A DNA stretch of 64,000 bases, from assembly GCA_963575745.1 (NCBI GenBank), contig CAUYUJ010017979.1:82509-146508 (forward strand), read 5' to 3'. The stretch is from Prorocentrum cordatum. Lineage: Eukaryota; Sar; Dinophyceae; Prorocentrales; Prorocentraceae. Position numbers and translations under genes: made by a program. Positions 9,955 through 20,685 of the stretch are shown here, in pieces; the stretch's first letter is position 1, and each line of letters begins with the position of its first letter. The notes beneath the pieces are model-generated. The model was not told the origin of the DNA and ran no database searches. It was given only the letters and a program-made list of their open reading frames with translations.

Positions 9955-10720
9955 TGCTGATGATGATGGTGATGCTGGCCTCGACGACTCGATGACGGTG
10001 ATGATGATGCTGATGCTGATGATGATGACGATGATGATGATGATGATGATGATGAGGATGATGATGATGATGATTCCGAGAATGATGATGATGTTGCAAG
10101 TGATGATAATGATGGCGCTGGCGGTGATGAAGTTGCTTATGATGATGATGCTCACGATGCTGACAGTGCCGCTGATGTTGATGTTGATGATGATGATGCT
10201 GCTACTGATAATTATGATGTTAGTTATCATTCTCATTGTTAGCATGATGATGATTATGACGGTGATGCTGATGCTGCTGCTGATGATGTTCATGCTGCTG
10301 ATATGCTGCTGATGCTGATGCTGATGATGATGCTACTGCTGTTGATGATGATGAGGATGGGGGTGAGGATGAGGATGATGATGATGATGGTGATGATGCT
10401 GCCGATGATGATGGTGATGATGATGACGATGATGATGCTGTTGATGATGGTGATGATGACACCGATGACGACGATGGTTATGATCATGCTGTTGATACTA
10501 CTGATGATAATGCTGATGATGCTGATGATGATGCTACTGATGATGATAATGATGATGATGCTGATGCTGATGATGATGATGATGCTGCTGCTGATGATGA
10601 TGATGATGATGATGATGATTGGGATGATGAGGATGATGGTGGTGGTGATGATGAGGATGATGGTGGTGCTGCTGATGATGCTGCTTACGATGCTGATGAT
10701 GATGATGATGATGATGCTGC

Positions 10721-10757
<37 letters not shown>

Positions 10758-11045
10758 GCTGTTGCTGCTGCTGCTGATGATGATGGCGATGTTGACGACG
10801 ATGACGCTGCTGCTGCTGATGAGGATGATGCTGCTTACGATGCTGTCGACGGCGCCGGCGATGACGATGATGAAGCTGTTGCCGATGATGGTGAGGGTGA
10901 TGACCGTGATGACGGCGATGTTGCTGCTACTGATTGGGTTGATGATGTTGATGTTGATGCTGGTGATGACGATGACGCCGATGACGATGATTCTGATGCT
11001 GACGGAGCCGATGGCGATGATGATGTGGATGATGATGCTGATGAG
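9955..11045 (+). repeat. (GAT)n / (GCT)n array
   Basis: About 1.1 kb of GATGAT, GATGCT and GATGGT triplets, on the same strand as the arrays at 7.8, 34.2 and 56.3 kb. Confidence 0.95.
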
Positions 11046-11289
11046 CCTCCAAGAAACTCCGAGTGGCCTCCGCAGCGCCTCCGTGAGCGCCACCCTCCGT
11101 AGCGGCATCCGCCTGGAGCCTCTCTTCCCCCTCCCCATCCGAGGCCGCTGGACTGGAGCAACCCGCCGCCCGAGATGCTCCCCGCCGAGCAGGTCCGGCG
11201 CGGGCTCCTCGCCACCTTTCTTCGCCCACCTTCGCCGCCGCCCGCCCTCCCCCAGGCGCCCCCCCTAAGGGGGGCCCCCTGGGGAAGGC
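11046..11289. other. GC-rich stretch, possible short exon, not assigned
   Basis: The plus strand near 11160-11230 reads PPPEMLPAEQVRRGLLATFL, which looks protein-like, but the other strand is also open and no splice sites stand out. Confidence 0.2.
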
Positions 11290-11400
11290 GGCCCTGCCGA
11301 CTTCTGCCGATTTCGATTCGGCAGCCGACCTCTGCCGGCTTCTGCCGACTCGATCTTCGGGGCGACCCGATTCGACTTGTCGATTCGATGCTGGGGCCAC
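11290..11400 (+). repeat. CTGCCGATTT / GATTCGA repeat, copy 1
   Basis: The short repeats TGCCGACTTCTGCCGATTTC and GATTCGATTC also occur at 32985-33190 in the same orientation, followed at both places by a CTGGG(G)CC...TGC and GGGCG context. Confidence 0.55.
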
Positions 11401-11469
11401 CTGCCCTTTGGCGGCCCCCTCGGCGGCCCCCTCGGAGGTGCACGATTTCCCCTGGTGCCGTAGGCGACC

Positions 11470-11632
11470 CGAGGAGGAGAAGGAGGAGGAGGAGGAGGAG
11501 GTGGAGGAGGAGGATGGGGAGGAGGGAGGAGGAGGAGGAGGAGGGAGGAGGAGGAGGAGGAGGAGGAGGGGAGGAGGAGGAGGAGGAGGAGGAGGAGGAG
11601 AGAGGAGGAGGAGGAGGAGGAGGAGGACGGGT
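11470..11632 (+). repeat. (GGA)n array
   Basis: Imperfect GGA triplets. Confidence 0.95.
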
Positions 11633-11827
11633 TGCCTAAGCCCTTCGGAGAAACCCTCCACTCGGAGGCCTCTGTGCGGCCCCATCGGCGGCGCGGACAC
11701 GGCGTCGGCGGCGGCGGCCGCGCCGCCGTTGCCGTCGCCGTCGTCGCCCATCTGCGGTCGTCCGCCGCCCGAGGGCGCCTCGTGGGCGCCTCGTGGGCGC
11801 TGGGTGGCCGCACAGATTGCGCTACGT
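11633..11827. other. GC-rich stretch, no gene recognised
   Basis: Open in several frames with low-complexity Ala/Pro/Ser translations. Confidence 0.3.
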
Positions 11828-11986
11828 TTAAGTCGGCCATGTTCCTCTACAGGGGGAATATTGAAAAACAGTAAAACAATGTTTGGGCAGGATTTTTCGA
11901 TTGCTTCTTTGACCATGTTCGAACATCTTTTGATAATTTTTTATGTGTCCTCCAAGGTCCGCCTGTAGGGGACACGCCCGACCTAA
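11828..11986. mobile_element. TIR element family T, copy 2
   Basis: The ends AAGTCGGCCATGTTCCTCTA and TAGGGGACACGCCCGACC are inverted. CGCTACGT at 11820-11827 and CGCTACAT at 11987-11994 are a 7-of-8 direct repeat. The core is A/T-rich. Confidence 0.65.
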
Positions 11987-12004
11987 CGCTACATAGTTTT
12001 CACC

Positions 12005-12245
12005 ACGCAGCTTGCACCACAGCTTGCACTACGCAGCTTGCACCACACAGCTGGCACCACGCAGCTTGCACCACAGATGTTGCACCGCACGGCAAGCACC
12101 ACGCAGCTTGCACCTCGTAGCCTGCGCTGCATAATTAGCTTGCACCGCATGGCCTACACCTCGCAGCTTACACCACACAGATTTCACCAGGTAGCTTGCA
12201 CCGCTTCGCTTGCACCATATACATTGCACCACACAGCTAACACAC
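12005..12245 (+). repeat. 14-bp satellite, unit CACCACGCAGCTTG
   Basis: About 17 degenerate units in tandem. The same unit on the opposite strand (GTGGTGCAATCTAT) forms the array at 14085-14340, so the two arrays are inverted relative to each other about 2 kb apart. Confidence 0.8.
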
Positions 12246-12464
12246 GGCGTAACGACTTGCCATTTGGGGTGCAAGATGGCACACATCCTCCTCCCACCCC
12301 GCCCCCCCTGCCCCATCCCTTCCCCCTTTCCCCCTCTTCCGTCCTCCTTCCTCATCTTGCACGTCCTCCCACTCATCCTCCAGTCATCCGCCGCCGTCTC
12401 CTCCTAGGTACGCAGCTCCGCTTATCTGATGGCGCATAACGCAATAAACAAGGGGTCCTTTGGG
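12246..12464 (+). other. Pyrimidine-rich stretch, no gene
   Basis: CCCCTTCC/TCCTC-rich sequence before repeat H. A comparable TCC-rich stretch precedes repeat H at 14600-14655. Confidence 0.4.
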
Positions 12465-12590
12465 GTTTCAGGTCCGCTATGACACCCGTCGGCGGATACA
12501 AAGAACACACCAGCGAAACTGGAAGGGATTGGTGGGAGGAGCAGGATTTCAGATGTGGCGCGAACGCATCGAGATTTCGAGCAGGAGATT
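12465..12590 (+). repeat. ~100-bp dispersed repeat H, copy 2
   Basis: CAGGTCCGCTATGACACCCG to CAGATGTGGCGCGAACGCAT matches 14664-14770 (same strand) and 5331-5418 (opposite strand). No function is apparent. The CAG|GTCCGC start also resembles a splice donor. Confidence 0.6.
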
Positions 12591-13370
12591 GACTGCATCA
12601 TTGATTTACCCCGGAATTTTTCCGCCGAGTCTATGGAACATATGGTAGCCAGCGTGGACTCCAAATCGTATGTTTCTAGGAATCTACAGATTGTGCAATG
12701 TATATTGTACAACACATGTGGCACAATCGACGTGGCGCAATTGATTTTCACAATCGAACTGGCACATCCCAAGCTCTTGCAAACACCCCACCCGCCCACC
12801 CGCAACTTGGTTTGCAAAACCCACGCGGTGGCCATTGCGATGCATGGTTGGCGTTGGCTGGTGCATCTCTGCGGCCGCGCCAACCCTAGCACGCGCGCGC
12901 AGCGGCCAGCTAGTTTGGCGCCGCCAGCGCGGCCGCGATGGCGCTAACCGCTGGGCGCATCCCAGCGGGCACTAGTAGCGATGCTGTTGACGATGTTCGC
13001 ACCGACGAAGGCGCGGCCAGTGCGGGCGCCGATGCTGAGCACGCCGACGACGATGATGGCATTTTCGCGTCGGCGATGGAGGTTGCGGAAAGACTTCGAC
13101 ATGCGCGAGCGGCCGGCGCGCGAGAGTGACCAGCATGATTTTATTTGACACGGATCGTGCCCCCCCCAGCACACGCGCAAGGGCGTGCGAATGATGTCGG
13201 CATGCGGCGCCAGCCGTCTGGCAAAATTCCATGAACATGTTGGACACCTATAGTTTCCTTAAGAATTCGCAAGTGCGCCTGCACACTTTTTTTGAGACAA
13301 CTGACCACGTGTTTTTTATATGTTTTTTTGGACACTCGGTTTTGGATTCGTCACGAGTCCGTAAGTTTTT
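12591..13370. other. No gene assigned (780 bp)
   Basis: Contains weak GTGGCACAATCGAC-type repeats at 12690-12770. A small open frame at 12938-13129 on the plus strand (63 codons, acidic middle ADAEHADDDDGIFASAMEVA) has coding-like composition, but the minus strand is also open and no homologue is recalled. Confidence 0.3.
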
Positions 13371-13373
13371 GAA

Positions 13374-13772
13374 GTATTTCGGCATGCGCGCGCGACGACG
13401 CGCGCGTGTGCACTTCGCCACATGTTTTGCAAACGAGGTTCTCGCGACAGCACGCGCGCAAGGGCGTTCGAACGATTCCGACATGCGCGCGCGCGAAGCC
13501 CGTTTGGTCGTATGTTCGAACATGTTGAAAACCCATGAATTTCTTGATGCTTCTCAAAAACGCGCACGTTTGTTTTGAACATCCGTGTTGCGAAACTTTG
13601 TTTTCATAGGTTGTTTGGACAGTCGATTTTGAATTCTTCACGAAATCGCCGTGTTGCGAAACTTTGTTTTCATAGGTTGTTTGGACAGTCGATTTTGAAT
13701 TCTTCACGAAATCGCGTTTATTATTATTATTAGTATTTATTATTATTATTCGTATTATTGTTGTTGTTATAT

Positions 13773-13806
<34 letters not shown>

Positions 13807-13847
13807 TTTCGGCATGCGCGCGCGACGACGCGCGCGTGTGCACTTCG
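13374..13847. repeat. Repeat block with CG-alternating motif at both ends and a 70-bp tandem duplication
   Basis: GTATTTCGGCATGCGCGCGC occurs at about 13374 and again at about 13803, each followed by ACGACGCGCGCGTGTGCACT. Between them a ~70-bp unit starting CGTGTTGCGAAACTTTG is repeated twice (13581-13647 and 13651-13716, nearly identical), then comes a TA dinucleotide run at 13776-13802. Confidence 0.8.
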
Positions 13848-14084
13848 TCCCGTTTTTGCAACGGACTAGTGTCAACTCATGATTCTGGATAAACGAGTGC
13901 GCGCGGCGCAGAGTAATCTTTGCGGAGGATGGCGGGGGGGGGGGGCTGGGATTGTACGAGTTCATATTTGGGATGAACGATAGGCAGAATCGAATGTAAA
14001 TTGCGACACGAAATGGTGTACCGATACACCCCTGGAAGGAAATAGAGTCTGTTCTGTTTTTAGAACCGAGAATCTATGTTGTGC
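13848..14084. other. No gene seen
   Basis: AT-richer unique-looking sequence without open frames of note. Confidence 0.35.
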
Positions 14085-14340
14085 AAGCTATCTGGCTCAG
14101 TCTAGGTGGTGGAAATTACGGTGTGCACTCAATGTTGTGCAACCTTTGTGGTGCAATCTGTGTGGTGCAAAATGTGTTGTGCTTTCTATGTTGTGCAAGT
14201 TCGCTTGTGTAATCCATGTGGTGCAATCCATGCGGTGCACTGTATATTGTGCAAGCGATGCGATCAACCAACGTTGCGCAATCTATGCGGTGCAGTATTT
14301 ACGGAGCAATCTATGCGGTGCAACTATGTTGTGAGATCTA
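14085..14340 (-). repeat. 14-bp satellite (GTGGTGCAATCTAT), inverted copy of the 12005 array
   Basis: Units such as TGTGGTGCAATCTGTGTGGT recur with drift. Confidence 0.7.
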
Positions 14341-14663
14341 AGGCGGCGACGGGGCGTCCACGGCGAGTATTCAGCCGCCAGACCGACCGCACTGTCCAGA
14401 CGACGGGCGGCGACGAGGCGGCGACGGGGCGGCGACGGCGAGTACATGACCGCCAAACCGGCCCCACGGCCCAGTTCTTCACAGCAGAAGTAAGGATTCC
14501 TAAGTACAAACGCTGTTTTGCTGTTATTAGAACTACGGGGCATCCGACGTATGTGGGTTCGTCTCTTTTTCGAAGATTGTTTTCTTCCCTCTCATCCCTC
14601 GACCCTCTCCAGCCCTCCTCCTCCTCCACCTCCTCCCTCCCTCCCCATCCAAGTCACGAAGGT
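14341..14663. other. GGCGAC-rich repeats then unique-looking sequence
   Basis: Two similar blocks with GGCGACGGGGC and CGAGTA(T/C) followed by CCGCCA(G/A)ACCG lie at 14343-14390 and 14407-14466. TCC-rich sequence follows at 14600-14655. Confidence 0.4.
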
Positions 14664-14770
14664 CAGATGCGACACCCACTTCGGAGAGAGGACATCTATC
14701 CAGCGCAATGGGAAGGTATGGCAGGGGTGGTGGGGGGATAGGATGTCAGATGTGGCGCGAGCGCACCGAA
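14664..14770 (+). repeat. ~100-bp dispersed repeat H, copy 3
   Basis: AGGTCAGATGCGACACCCAC to TCAGATGTGGCGCGAGCGCA matches copy 2. Confidence 0.6.
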
Positions 14771-15279
14771 CGTCATGCTGACGATGATCGAGCCCCCCCT
14801 TTTACGTCCTTTATCTGATTATCCCTGGGCTGTATATGGTTTCGAATTGTCACAACATGCGGTGTGTGTGTGGGGGGGGAATTTTATTGTCACCCCCAAA
14901 GTTCGCATCGTAGCTCTGATCTTCATATCATGCAGAGCACCATGAATCATCACTGTTCTCATTTTAGTGGGGACGTTTTCTTAGCGAAACGCCCATTTTC
15001 GAAGATTATTCGAGTTCGCGACCATCCGCTTTTCGACGATGTCTCAAGCAACACGCTAGTTTTTCTAACGCGAAGAAGAAGTGTTTGATTATCCTCCCTC
15101 TCTTCCTCCTCCTGCTCTTCTTGCTTCTGCTCCTCTCCTTCTCTCTTCCTTCTTCTCCTTCTCTTCGTCTTCTCCTTCTTTTCTCTTCTCCGTCGCCCGT
15201 TCCTCCTTCCTTCCTCCGCCCCCAGCCCGAACTTTTTTGTTGGTGTATATATATATATATATGTATATACGTAACACAC
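14771..15279. other. No gene assigned; TTC/CTTCTC array at 15090-15215
   Basis: AT-richer than its surroundings at 14771-15085, then a pyrimidine array and a short TA run at 15247-15262. Confidence 0.4.
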
Positions 15280-15960
15280 CGCAGATGCGAATAAGAGTGA
15301 TGGGGGCGGTGGGGACGTCCGCAGTTCGCGAGACTCTGGAGAAGCCCGCCGCAGGCGCCAAAGTTTCACAAATCATACAACGAGCCCGCCGCAGGCGCCG
15401 ATTTCTTCGTTAAACCAATATGTGTAGGTCGCGGGTGGGTCGCAAATGGGTCGTTGTTGGGTCGCGGGTGTAGAGGGCAGAAAGTTCACCCCATAATAAT
15501 CACCCCGACAAGCGAAACCGTCTAGTAAACGCACACAAGGAGTGAATCGACCAGGTCAGGGCTGTTTAGTAAACGCCTGGGGCCGTTTAGGAAACGTCAG
15601 TTGTCGGGTCCGGGTGTTTTTTTCTCCTTTGAGGGTGCGTCGCGGGGTGGGTCGCGGGTGGGTCGCGGGGTGGGTCGCGGGTGGGTCGCGGATGGGTCGC
15701 GGATGGGTCGCGGGGTGGGTCGCGGGTGGGTCGCGGGTGGGTCGCGGGTGGGTCACGGGTGGGTCGCGGGTGGGTCGCGGGTGGGTCGCTCGGTGGGCTG
15801 CCGGTGGGTCGCGGGTTGGGTCGTAGGCGGGTCGCGGGTAGGGTCGCGGGGTGGGTCGCGGGGTGGGTCACGGGGTGCGTCGAGGGGTGCGTCGCGGGTG
15901 GGTCGCGGGTGGGTCGACGACAACGAACAACACCAACAACAATGACAACAACACCACCAA
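15280..15960 (+). repeat. Compound repeat G, copy 1, with 11-bp satellite GGGTCGCGGGT
   Basis: A ~140-bp lead (GCAGATGCGAATAAGAGTGA; two AGCCCGCCGCAGGCGCC blocks) is followed by about 25 units of the 11-bp GGGTCGCGGGT repeat (15640-15915) and then CAACAA-rich sequence. The whole arrangement recurs in inverted order at 45860-46385, including the lead (CACTCTTATCCGCAGCTGCG). Three GTTTAGTAAACG-like palindromes sit at 15520-15600. Confidence 0.75.
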
Positions 15961-16245
15961 CAACACAAACAAAACAACCACAACACCAACAACAGCAATA
16001 ACAGCAACAAGACCACCACCAACAACATCACCAACACCACCACCAACAACAGCAGCAGCAACAACACCAACACCACCATCACCAACAACAATTACATCAC
16101 CAACAATAACACCACCAACAACAGCATCACCAACAACAGCACCAACACCAACAACAACAGCAGCACCATCAACAACAACCACAGCAACAACACCAACAGC
16201 AGCATCAATAACAACACCAACAACAGTACCAACAACGCAACAAGA
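15961..16245 (+). repeat. (CAA)n / (CAC)n array
   Basis: AACAACACC triplets. Open frames give Thr/Asn runs. Confidence 0.9.
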
Positions 16246-16337
16246 AGAATTCCCACCACGAATTCAATATGCAGCCACTCATCCAGGGACAATGCATGTC
16301 CGTTCGGGCTCTCACTCTGATCTATATGTGTCAATAT

Positions 16338-16545
16338 GTATGTATGTATGTTTGTATGTATGTATGTATGTATGTAGGTAGGTATGTATGTATGTATGTA
16401 TGTATGCATGTATGTATGTATGTATATATTTTTTTGTATGTATGTATGTATATACGTACATACGCACGTATGTATGTATGTATTTATGTATGTATGTGTG
16501 TGTATGTATGTATTTATGTATGTATGCATGTATGTATATTTATAT
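16338..16545 (+). repeat. (GTAT)n array
   Basis: Imperfect TATG tetranucleotides. Confidence 0.95.
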
Positions 16546-16675
16546 ATTCCAGGCGTTCATTCTTGCCGAACAACAGCGGCCATGACCTCGTACACGACGA
16601 GTTGAAACCACCACGCATATATGAGCATTACACATAGAAATGGGCAGGTCAGTATTTTTTTATATGACATCTTCC

Positions 16676-16716
16676 TCCTCCTCCTCCTCCTCCTCCTCCT
16701 CCTCCTCCTCCTCCTC
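16676..16716 (+). repeat. (CTC)n array followed by an acceptor-like TTCCAG|G
   Basis: The triplet run ends in CTCTCTGTTCCAG at 16714-16726 followed by GGAGAGCCC, which resembles a splice acceptor with a polypyrimidine tract. No convincing exon follows. Confidence 0.7.
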
Positions 16717-16726
16717 TCTGTTCCAG

Positions 16727-17039
16727 GGAGAGCCCCGCAACGGATCCAATGTACCACTTCACCATCATATTTACAGGATTGGTGCTCATTTGACATCTCC
16801 AAGGAGGCGCCCCTGAGAGGGACCAATGTACCATTCCACCATCGTGTTTCATAGGAGGTGTGCTTTTCCCAAGTTCCCAGGAAGGCCCTCATGAAGGATC
16901 ATGGAGTCATGGATGCTATTGAAGACCGATCCAGACGGCATAACATCGATATGTCCAGGAACAAATATTATCCCTCATGGGCCCCGCACTTGATTGTCCA
17001 TGCGGGATTAGTGCCGCCGGCACAGGATTACCTCGTCTT
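16727..17039 (+). repeat. ~90-bp direct repeat pair, no gene
   Basis: GAGCCCCGCAACGGATCCAA and GCGCCCCTGAGAGGGACCAA each lead into AATGTACCA(C/T)TTCACCATC-like sequence. No frame of interest. Confidence 0.4.
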
Positions 17040-18050
17040 CTCCCTCCTTGTCCCTCTCTCCTCTCCTACCCCTCCCCTCGGCCCTCCCCTCTCGTCTCCC
17101 CTTCCCCTTGTCCCCTCGTCCCTCTCCCCTGGTCACTCTCCCCTCGTCCCTCTCCCCTCGTCCGCCTCCCCACCTCGTTCCCCTCCTCTCCCTCTCCCCT
17201 CGCCCCGCTCCCCTCTCCTCCTGCTCCTCCTCCTCCTCCTCCTTCTACTCGTCCTACCACCTCGCACCTCTCCTCCGCCCCTCCCCTCTCCTCTCCTCCT
17301 CCTCCTTCTCCTCCGCCCCTCCTCCTGCCCCTCCTTCCCTCTCCCTCCTCCTCCTCCTGCCCCTCCTCGCCCCTCTTCGCCCCTCCCCGCCGACCCCCCC
17401 CACCCTCTTTCTCTGCTCTTGCCAGTGCTACCGCGCGGTCGCCTCTCGCTCTCTTCCCCTGTGAGCCGCGGCGCCTCGCCTGCAGCAGGCGACCCACCGA
17501 CTGGCTCCTCCCCTCCTACCCTCCCCTCCTCCCTCCTCCCTCCTCCACCCACCTCCCTTCTTCTCCTCCTACATCTCCTCCTGGCCCTCCTCCTCCATTT
17601 CCTTCTTCTGCTGCTTCATCCTCCTCCTCCCACCTCCCCTCCTTCCTTCTCCTCCTCCTCCTGCCTCCTCCTCCCCCTCCTCCTCACCTCCTCCTCCTCC
17701 CCCTCCTCCCCCTCCTCCCCCTCCTCCTCCTCGTTCCTTTCCCTGGCTGCTCCTCATAATCCTTCCTCCTCCCTCCCCTCCTCCTCCTCACTCCTCCGCC
17801 CTCCTCCTCCTCCTGCTTCCTCCTCCTCCTCCTGCTCCTCCATCCCACCTCCCTCCTCCTCCTCCTCCCTGCTCCTCCTCCTCACCCTCCTCCGCCTCCT
17901 CCTCCTCCTCCTCCTCCTCCTCTCCCCTCCTCCCCTGCACCTCCTCCATCCTCCTGCCCTCCTCCTTACCCTCCTCCGCCTCCTCCTCCTCCTTCCCTCC
18001 TCCCCCTCCTCCTCCTCCTCCTCCTCCTCCTCCTCCTTCATTCCTTCTCC
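17040..18050 (+). repeat. ~1-kb polypyrimidine (TCC/CTC/CCCCT) array
   Basis: Almost pure pyrimidine on the plus strand except for a short mixed island at 17420-17510. The 400-codon frame across it (Pro/Ser/Leu runs) is not a gene. Confidence 0.95.
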
Positions 18051-18074
18051 TTGTAGATAACTTCTCCCTGTCGC

Positions 18075-18815
18075 ACCCCGAGGCCAGTTTTTAGGGCGGG
18101 CCGGGCGTTTCGCCTGAGACTTCCTCACCGCTTATGATTCTGAAACTTAGAGAGTGGCAGCCGCTTCGCATATGGAGGGCGGGTCGTTTTCAGACTGTGG
18201 CTCTCGCCTGAGCGCCGCGCACATTCGTTTTAAAACCTTGCAAGGGTTTCACGGATTGAGGGCTGGTCGTGTTCAATCTGTGGCTCTCGCATTATTAGCG
18301 CCGCACGGAGTGAGGGCGGGTCGTTTTCTAAAAATGTGGCTCTCGCGTGAGTGCCGCGTGCATTCGTTTTAGACACTTGCAAGAGGTTCAAGGATGGAGG
18401 GTGGTTCCTTTTGAACATGCGGCCCTCGCCTGCGCGCCGCGCACATTCGTTTTCACAATTTGCAAGAGTTCCACGGATTCCACGGCTTCCCATGATCAGC
18501 GTACCAGAAATGGTGTTCTGCAAGGGCTCAGGACTATGCGGGCGCAGCAGTTGTGTGGATTCGCGGTGCTGAAGTCCCCAACATGGCGTTCTGGCACGAC
18601 TCCGGATCGGCAAGACGCAGCAGCCGGGTTGGCACGTGGCGTTGAGATCCCGAGAACAATGTTTTGGCATGCTTCAAGATCTTCAAACGGTTGTCTTCCA
18701 GCGAGGCAGTTCCCTCAATGGGACTGAACCGTTGTAGCCTATGAAGAGGGATCTTGGAGGGAGGGCTAATTCCAGCATCGTTGATGACTCTTGGGTTTGC
18801 ACTGGTCCTCCTCCT
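18075..18815 (-). repeat. ~700-bp repeat Q, reverse copy, containing ~80-bp tandem units
   Basis: 18150-18480 holds four imperfect ~80-bp units with GAGGG(C/T)(G/T)GGTCGTTTT and GAGCGCCGCGCACATTCGTT. The reverse complement of the whole block matches 33476-34200: GTCTCAGGC with CGCCCAGCCCGCC at one end, and CCCAAGA with ATCAACGATG at the other. Partial copy at 36955-37420. Confidence 0.75.
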
Positions 18816-18864
18816 CCTCCTCCTCACTGGTCCTCCTCCTCCTCCTCCTCCTCCTTCCCCTCCT
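18806..18864 (+). repeat. (TCC)n array
   Basis: CCTCCTCC triplets directly upstream of the retroelement 5' region. Confidence 0.9.
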
Positions 18865-18867
18865 TTC

Positions 18868-18884
18868 AAGTAACATTTTGGCTC
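18868..18884 (+). other. Weak DinoSL-like core upstream of a retroelement
   Basis: AAGTAACATTTTGGCTCC shares GTA and CATTTTGGCTC with the dinoflagellate spliced leader. It follows a TCC tract and lies about 120 bp before the first ATG of the retroelement ORF. GGAGCCATTTT at 18896-18906 forms a hairpin with it, so the match may be a coincidence of that hairpin. Confidence 0.25.
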
Positions 18885-19002
18885 CATTTCCCACGGGAGC
18901 CATTTTACACGATTCCTTCTTTTCACTGGCCGCGGCCGGTGCATACCGGGACAAGAAGGAGCAGACGACGACCAGCGAAAGCGGCTCCAGGCTGAAGAAC
19001 CT

Positions 19003-20680
19003 ATGGACGAGGCGAGGCTGAGGGAGATCATCGGCCAGGCGTCGGAGGCGGCGGCGGCCAAGGCGGCTACCGGCGCCGCTGAACTGGCAGCAAACGTCAC
19101 AGCGGAGAAAACTATCACAGAGGTCCGGGGCGTCGCAGAGGAGGCGGCAGAGAAGGCAGTCCAGGCGGCCACAGAGCAGATGGACGCGCGGATTTAGAAG
19201 TTTGAGAGAAGGACCCGACCAGCGTCGAGATCAAGGGGTGGGTGGAGGACTGGACCAATCCAGATCCGACCAGCATCACTCGCATGAGGGCGATCCAGGT
19301 GCTCAATGAAATCTATGCTGCCTTTCCGGTGGACAAACAGCACATGATCGACGTGACCAGAAGCCGCCATTACGCACAGAAGCCGCTCTTAGTCAAGATC
19401 GTGATCTACGTGAAGGAAGGCACCTCAAGGGATTGGACGTGGCGGCTGAACTGGGCTGTCCCCCATCCTTTCCAGACCCACGCCAATTACTGCAACTTGG
19501 GATGGTGCTGCATGGTGGAATCCGATCCTGAGCGAAATCCCTTGCCGGTCCAGAGCGTGAAGATGCACTCCCTGATGAAGTCCATGGGCAAGAATGAGGA
19601 TGAGTACAATTCACAGGTCGTGATGGGTGCTGGCAGGGTTGTGGTTCGCTGGCTTCAAGGGCAGCGCCCGTTCCAAATCGCCAAGTACCAGGCCGGCTCG
19701 GGATGGACGATCTTTCCCGACAAGTGGACGCTCGCGGGTCTTCCAAAACCGTGGAGGAAGCGATGGGGAAGTCGCGGGAGTGACAGCTAGCAGGCTGGGC
19801 GATGGGCCCGAGCATGATCGAGCGCAAGGGGAACCCCAAACTAGTATGTCGGAATGTACGCAAAGCGTCTAACCAAGCGACGGAGGAGCCTGTGAGTACG
19901 CTTCGCACTCTGTTTGGGAATGGGTTTTTCTGCTTCAGTGAAGCCTACAACTGGGGTGCCTAGACAGTTGCAAATGGACACCATCTGCATCATCATCCTG
20001 GGTCGTATGTAGCGTTCGCATGGCTTCACAGAGTGTAGATCACTATGTCCGGGGGTCGCCAATGCAGCGTGGAGACAGGGTCGCTGGAGTCCGTTTCTGG
20101 GAGCTCGGGAATGTGTGTGCTTATCTGCCTGACGTAATCTGTTCAAGTGAGAATAAGGTCCTAACTGTCAAGCTAACTCGCACGGCGCGTAATCTACTGC
20201 TTGAAGGTGGGGCCTGGGAGATCTTCATCGGTGGGGACTTCCAAGAGCATTTGCTAGGAGGGGTCGACGGGGTCACAGGGGAGGCCACGTACACGGGGCT
20301 TGGCTTGGCAAGGGGACCTCAAACGACGAGAGAAGCAAGAGGAGCTCATCATGCTCGCAACCGCCACGCGTAGGCGTTTCTGCTCAACCTCCGAGGAAGC
20401 CGTGGACTTGATAGCACATCGTACACACATTTCGAGCACGCAGGTGGATGGGATTTTAGAGTATTCGCTGTGCCCGAAAATCTGCAGTGCCGCACGCTGT
20501 GTGCAAATCAATGACAGCTGACGCTAGGAGGGCGTTTACGGGATCACTGGCCTGTGGCCATGCAGTTGCTTTCGGTCAGGATGAGCTACGCAATGCGACA
20601 CTCCACAACCGGATGGACACCTACAACCGAGGCGCAAAGGATGTCTTACATAATGAGCTTGGAGGAATTGCTAAACTTTG
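19003..20680 (+). pseudogene. Non-LTR retrotransposon remnant: ORF1-like domain plus APE-type endonuclease
   Basis: An alanine-rich helical start (MDEARLREIIGQASEAAA) runs to a TAG at 19195. The frame is picked up from 19242 (VLNEIYAAFPVDKQH to KIAKYQAGSGWTIFPDK-like sequence, about 180 codons), matching in style the conserved domain of dinoflagellate LINE ORFs. After about 19800, endonuclease-like pieces appear in shifting frames: RNVRKASNQATEEP, GDRVAGVRFWELGNVCAYLP (20060-20130), FIGGDF (catalytic-Asp region), then LIAHRTHISSTQVDGILEY (20408-20465; QxD..L resembles the QIDYI motif). Several frameshifts and stops make it inactive. The family link is from memory, not a search. No reverse transcriptase follows directly. 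Confidence 0.6.
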
Positions 20681-20685
20681 ACGAG

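Noticed and set aside
7749-11268. Several frames with long Met, Asp or Ile runs
   Set aside because: Direct translations of GAT/GCT triplets.
14771-15085. AT-richer island as a possible gene
   Set aside because: The longest frame is 74 codons, without codon bias or motif.
16858-18060. 400-codon open frame on the plus strand
   Set aside because: It is a Pro/Ser/Leu translation of a pyrimidine array; other frames and the opposite strand are open as well.
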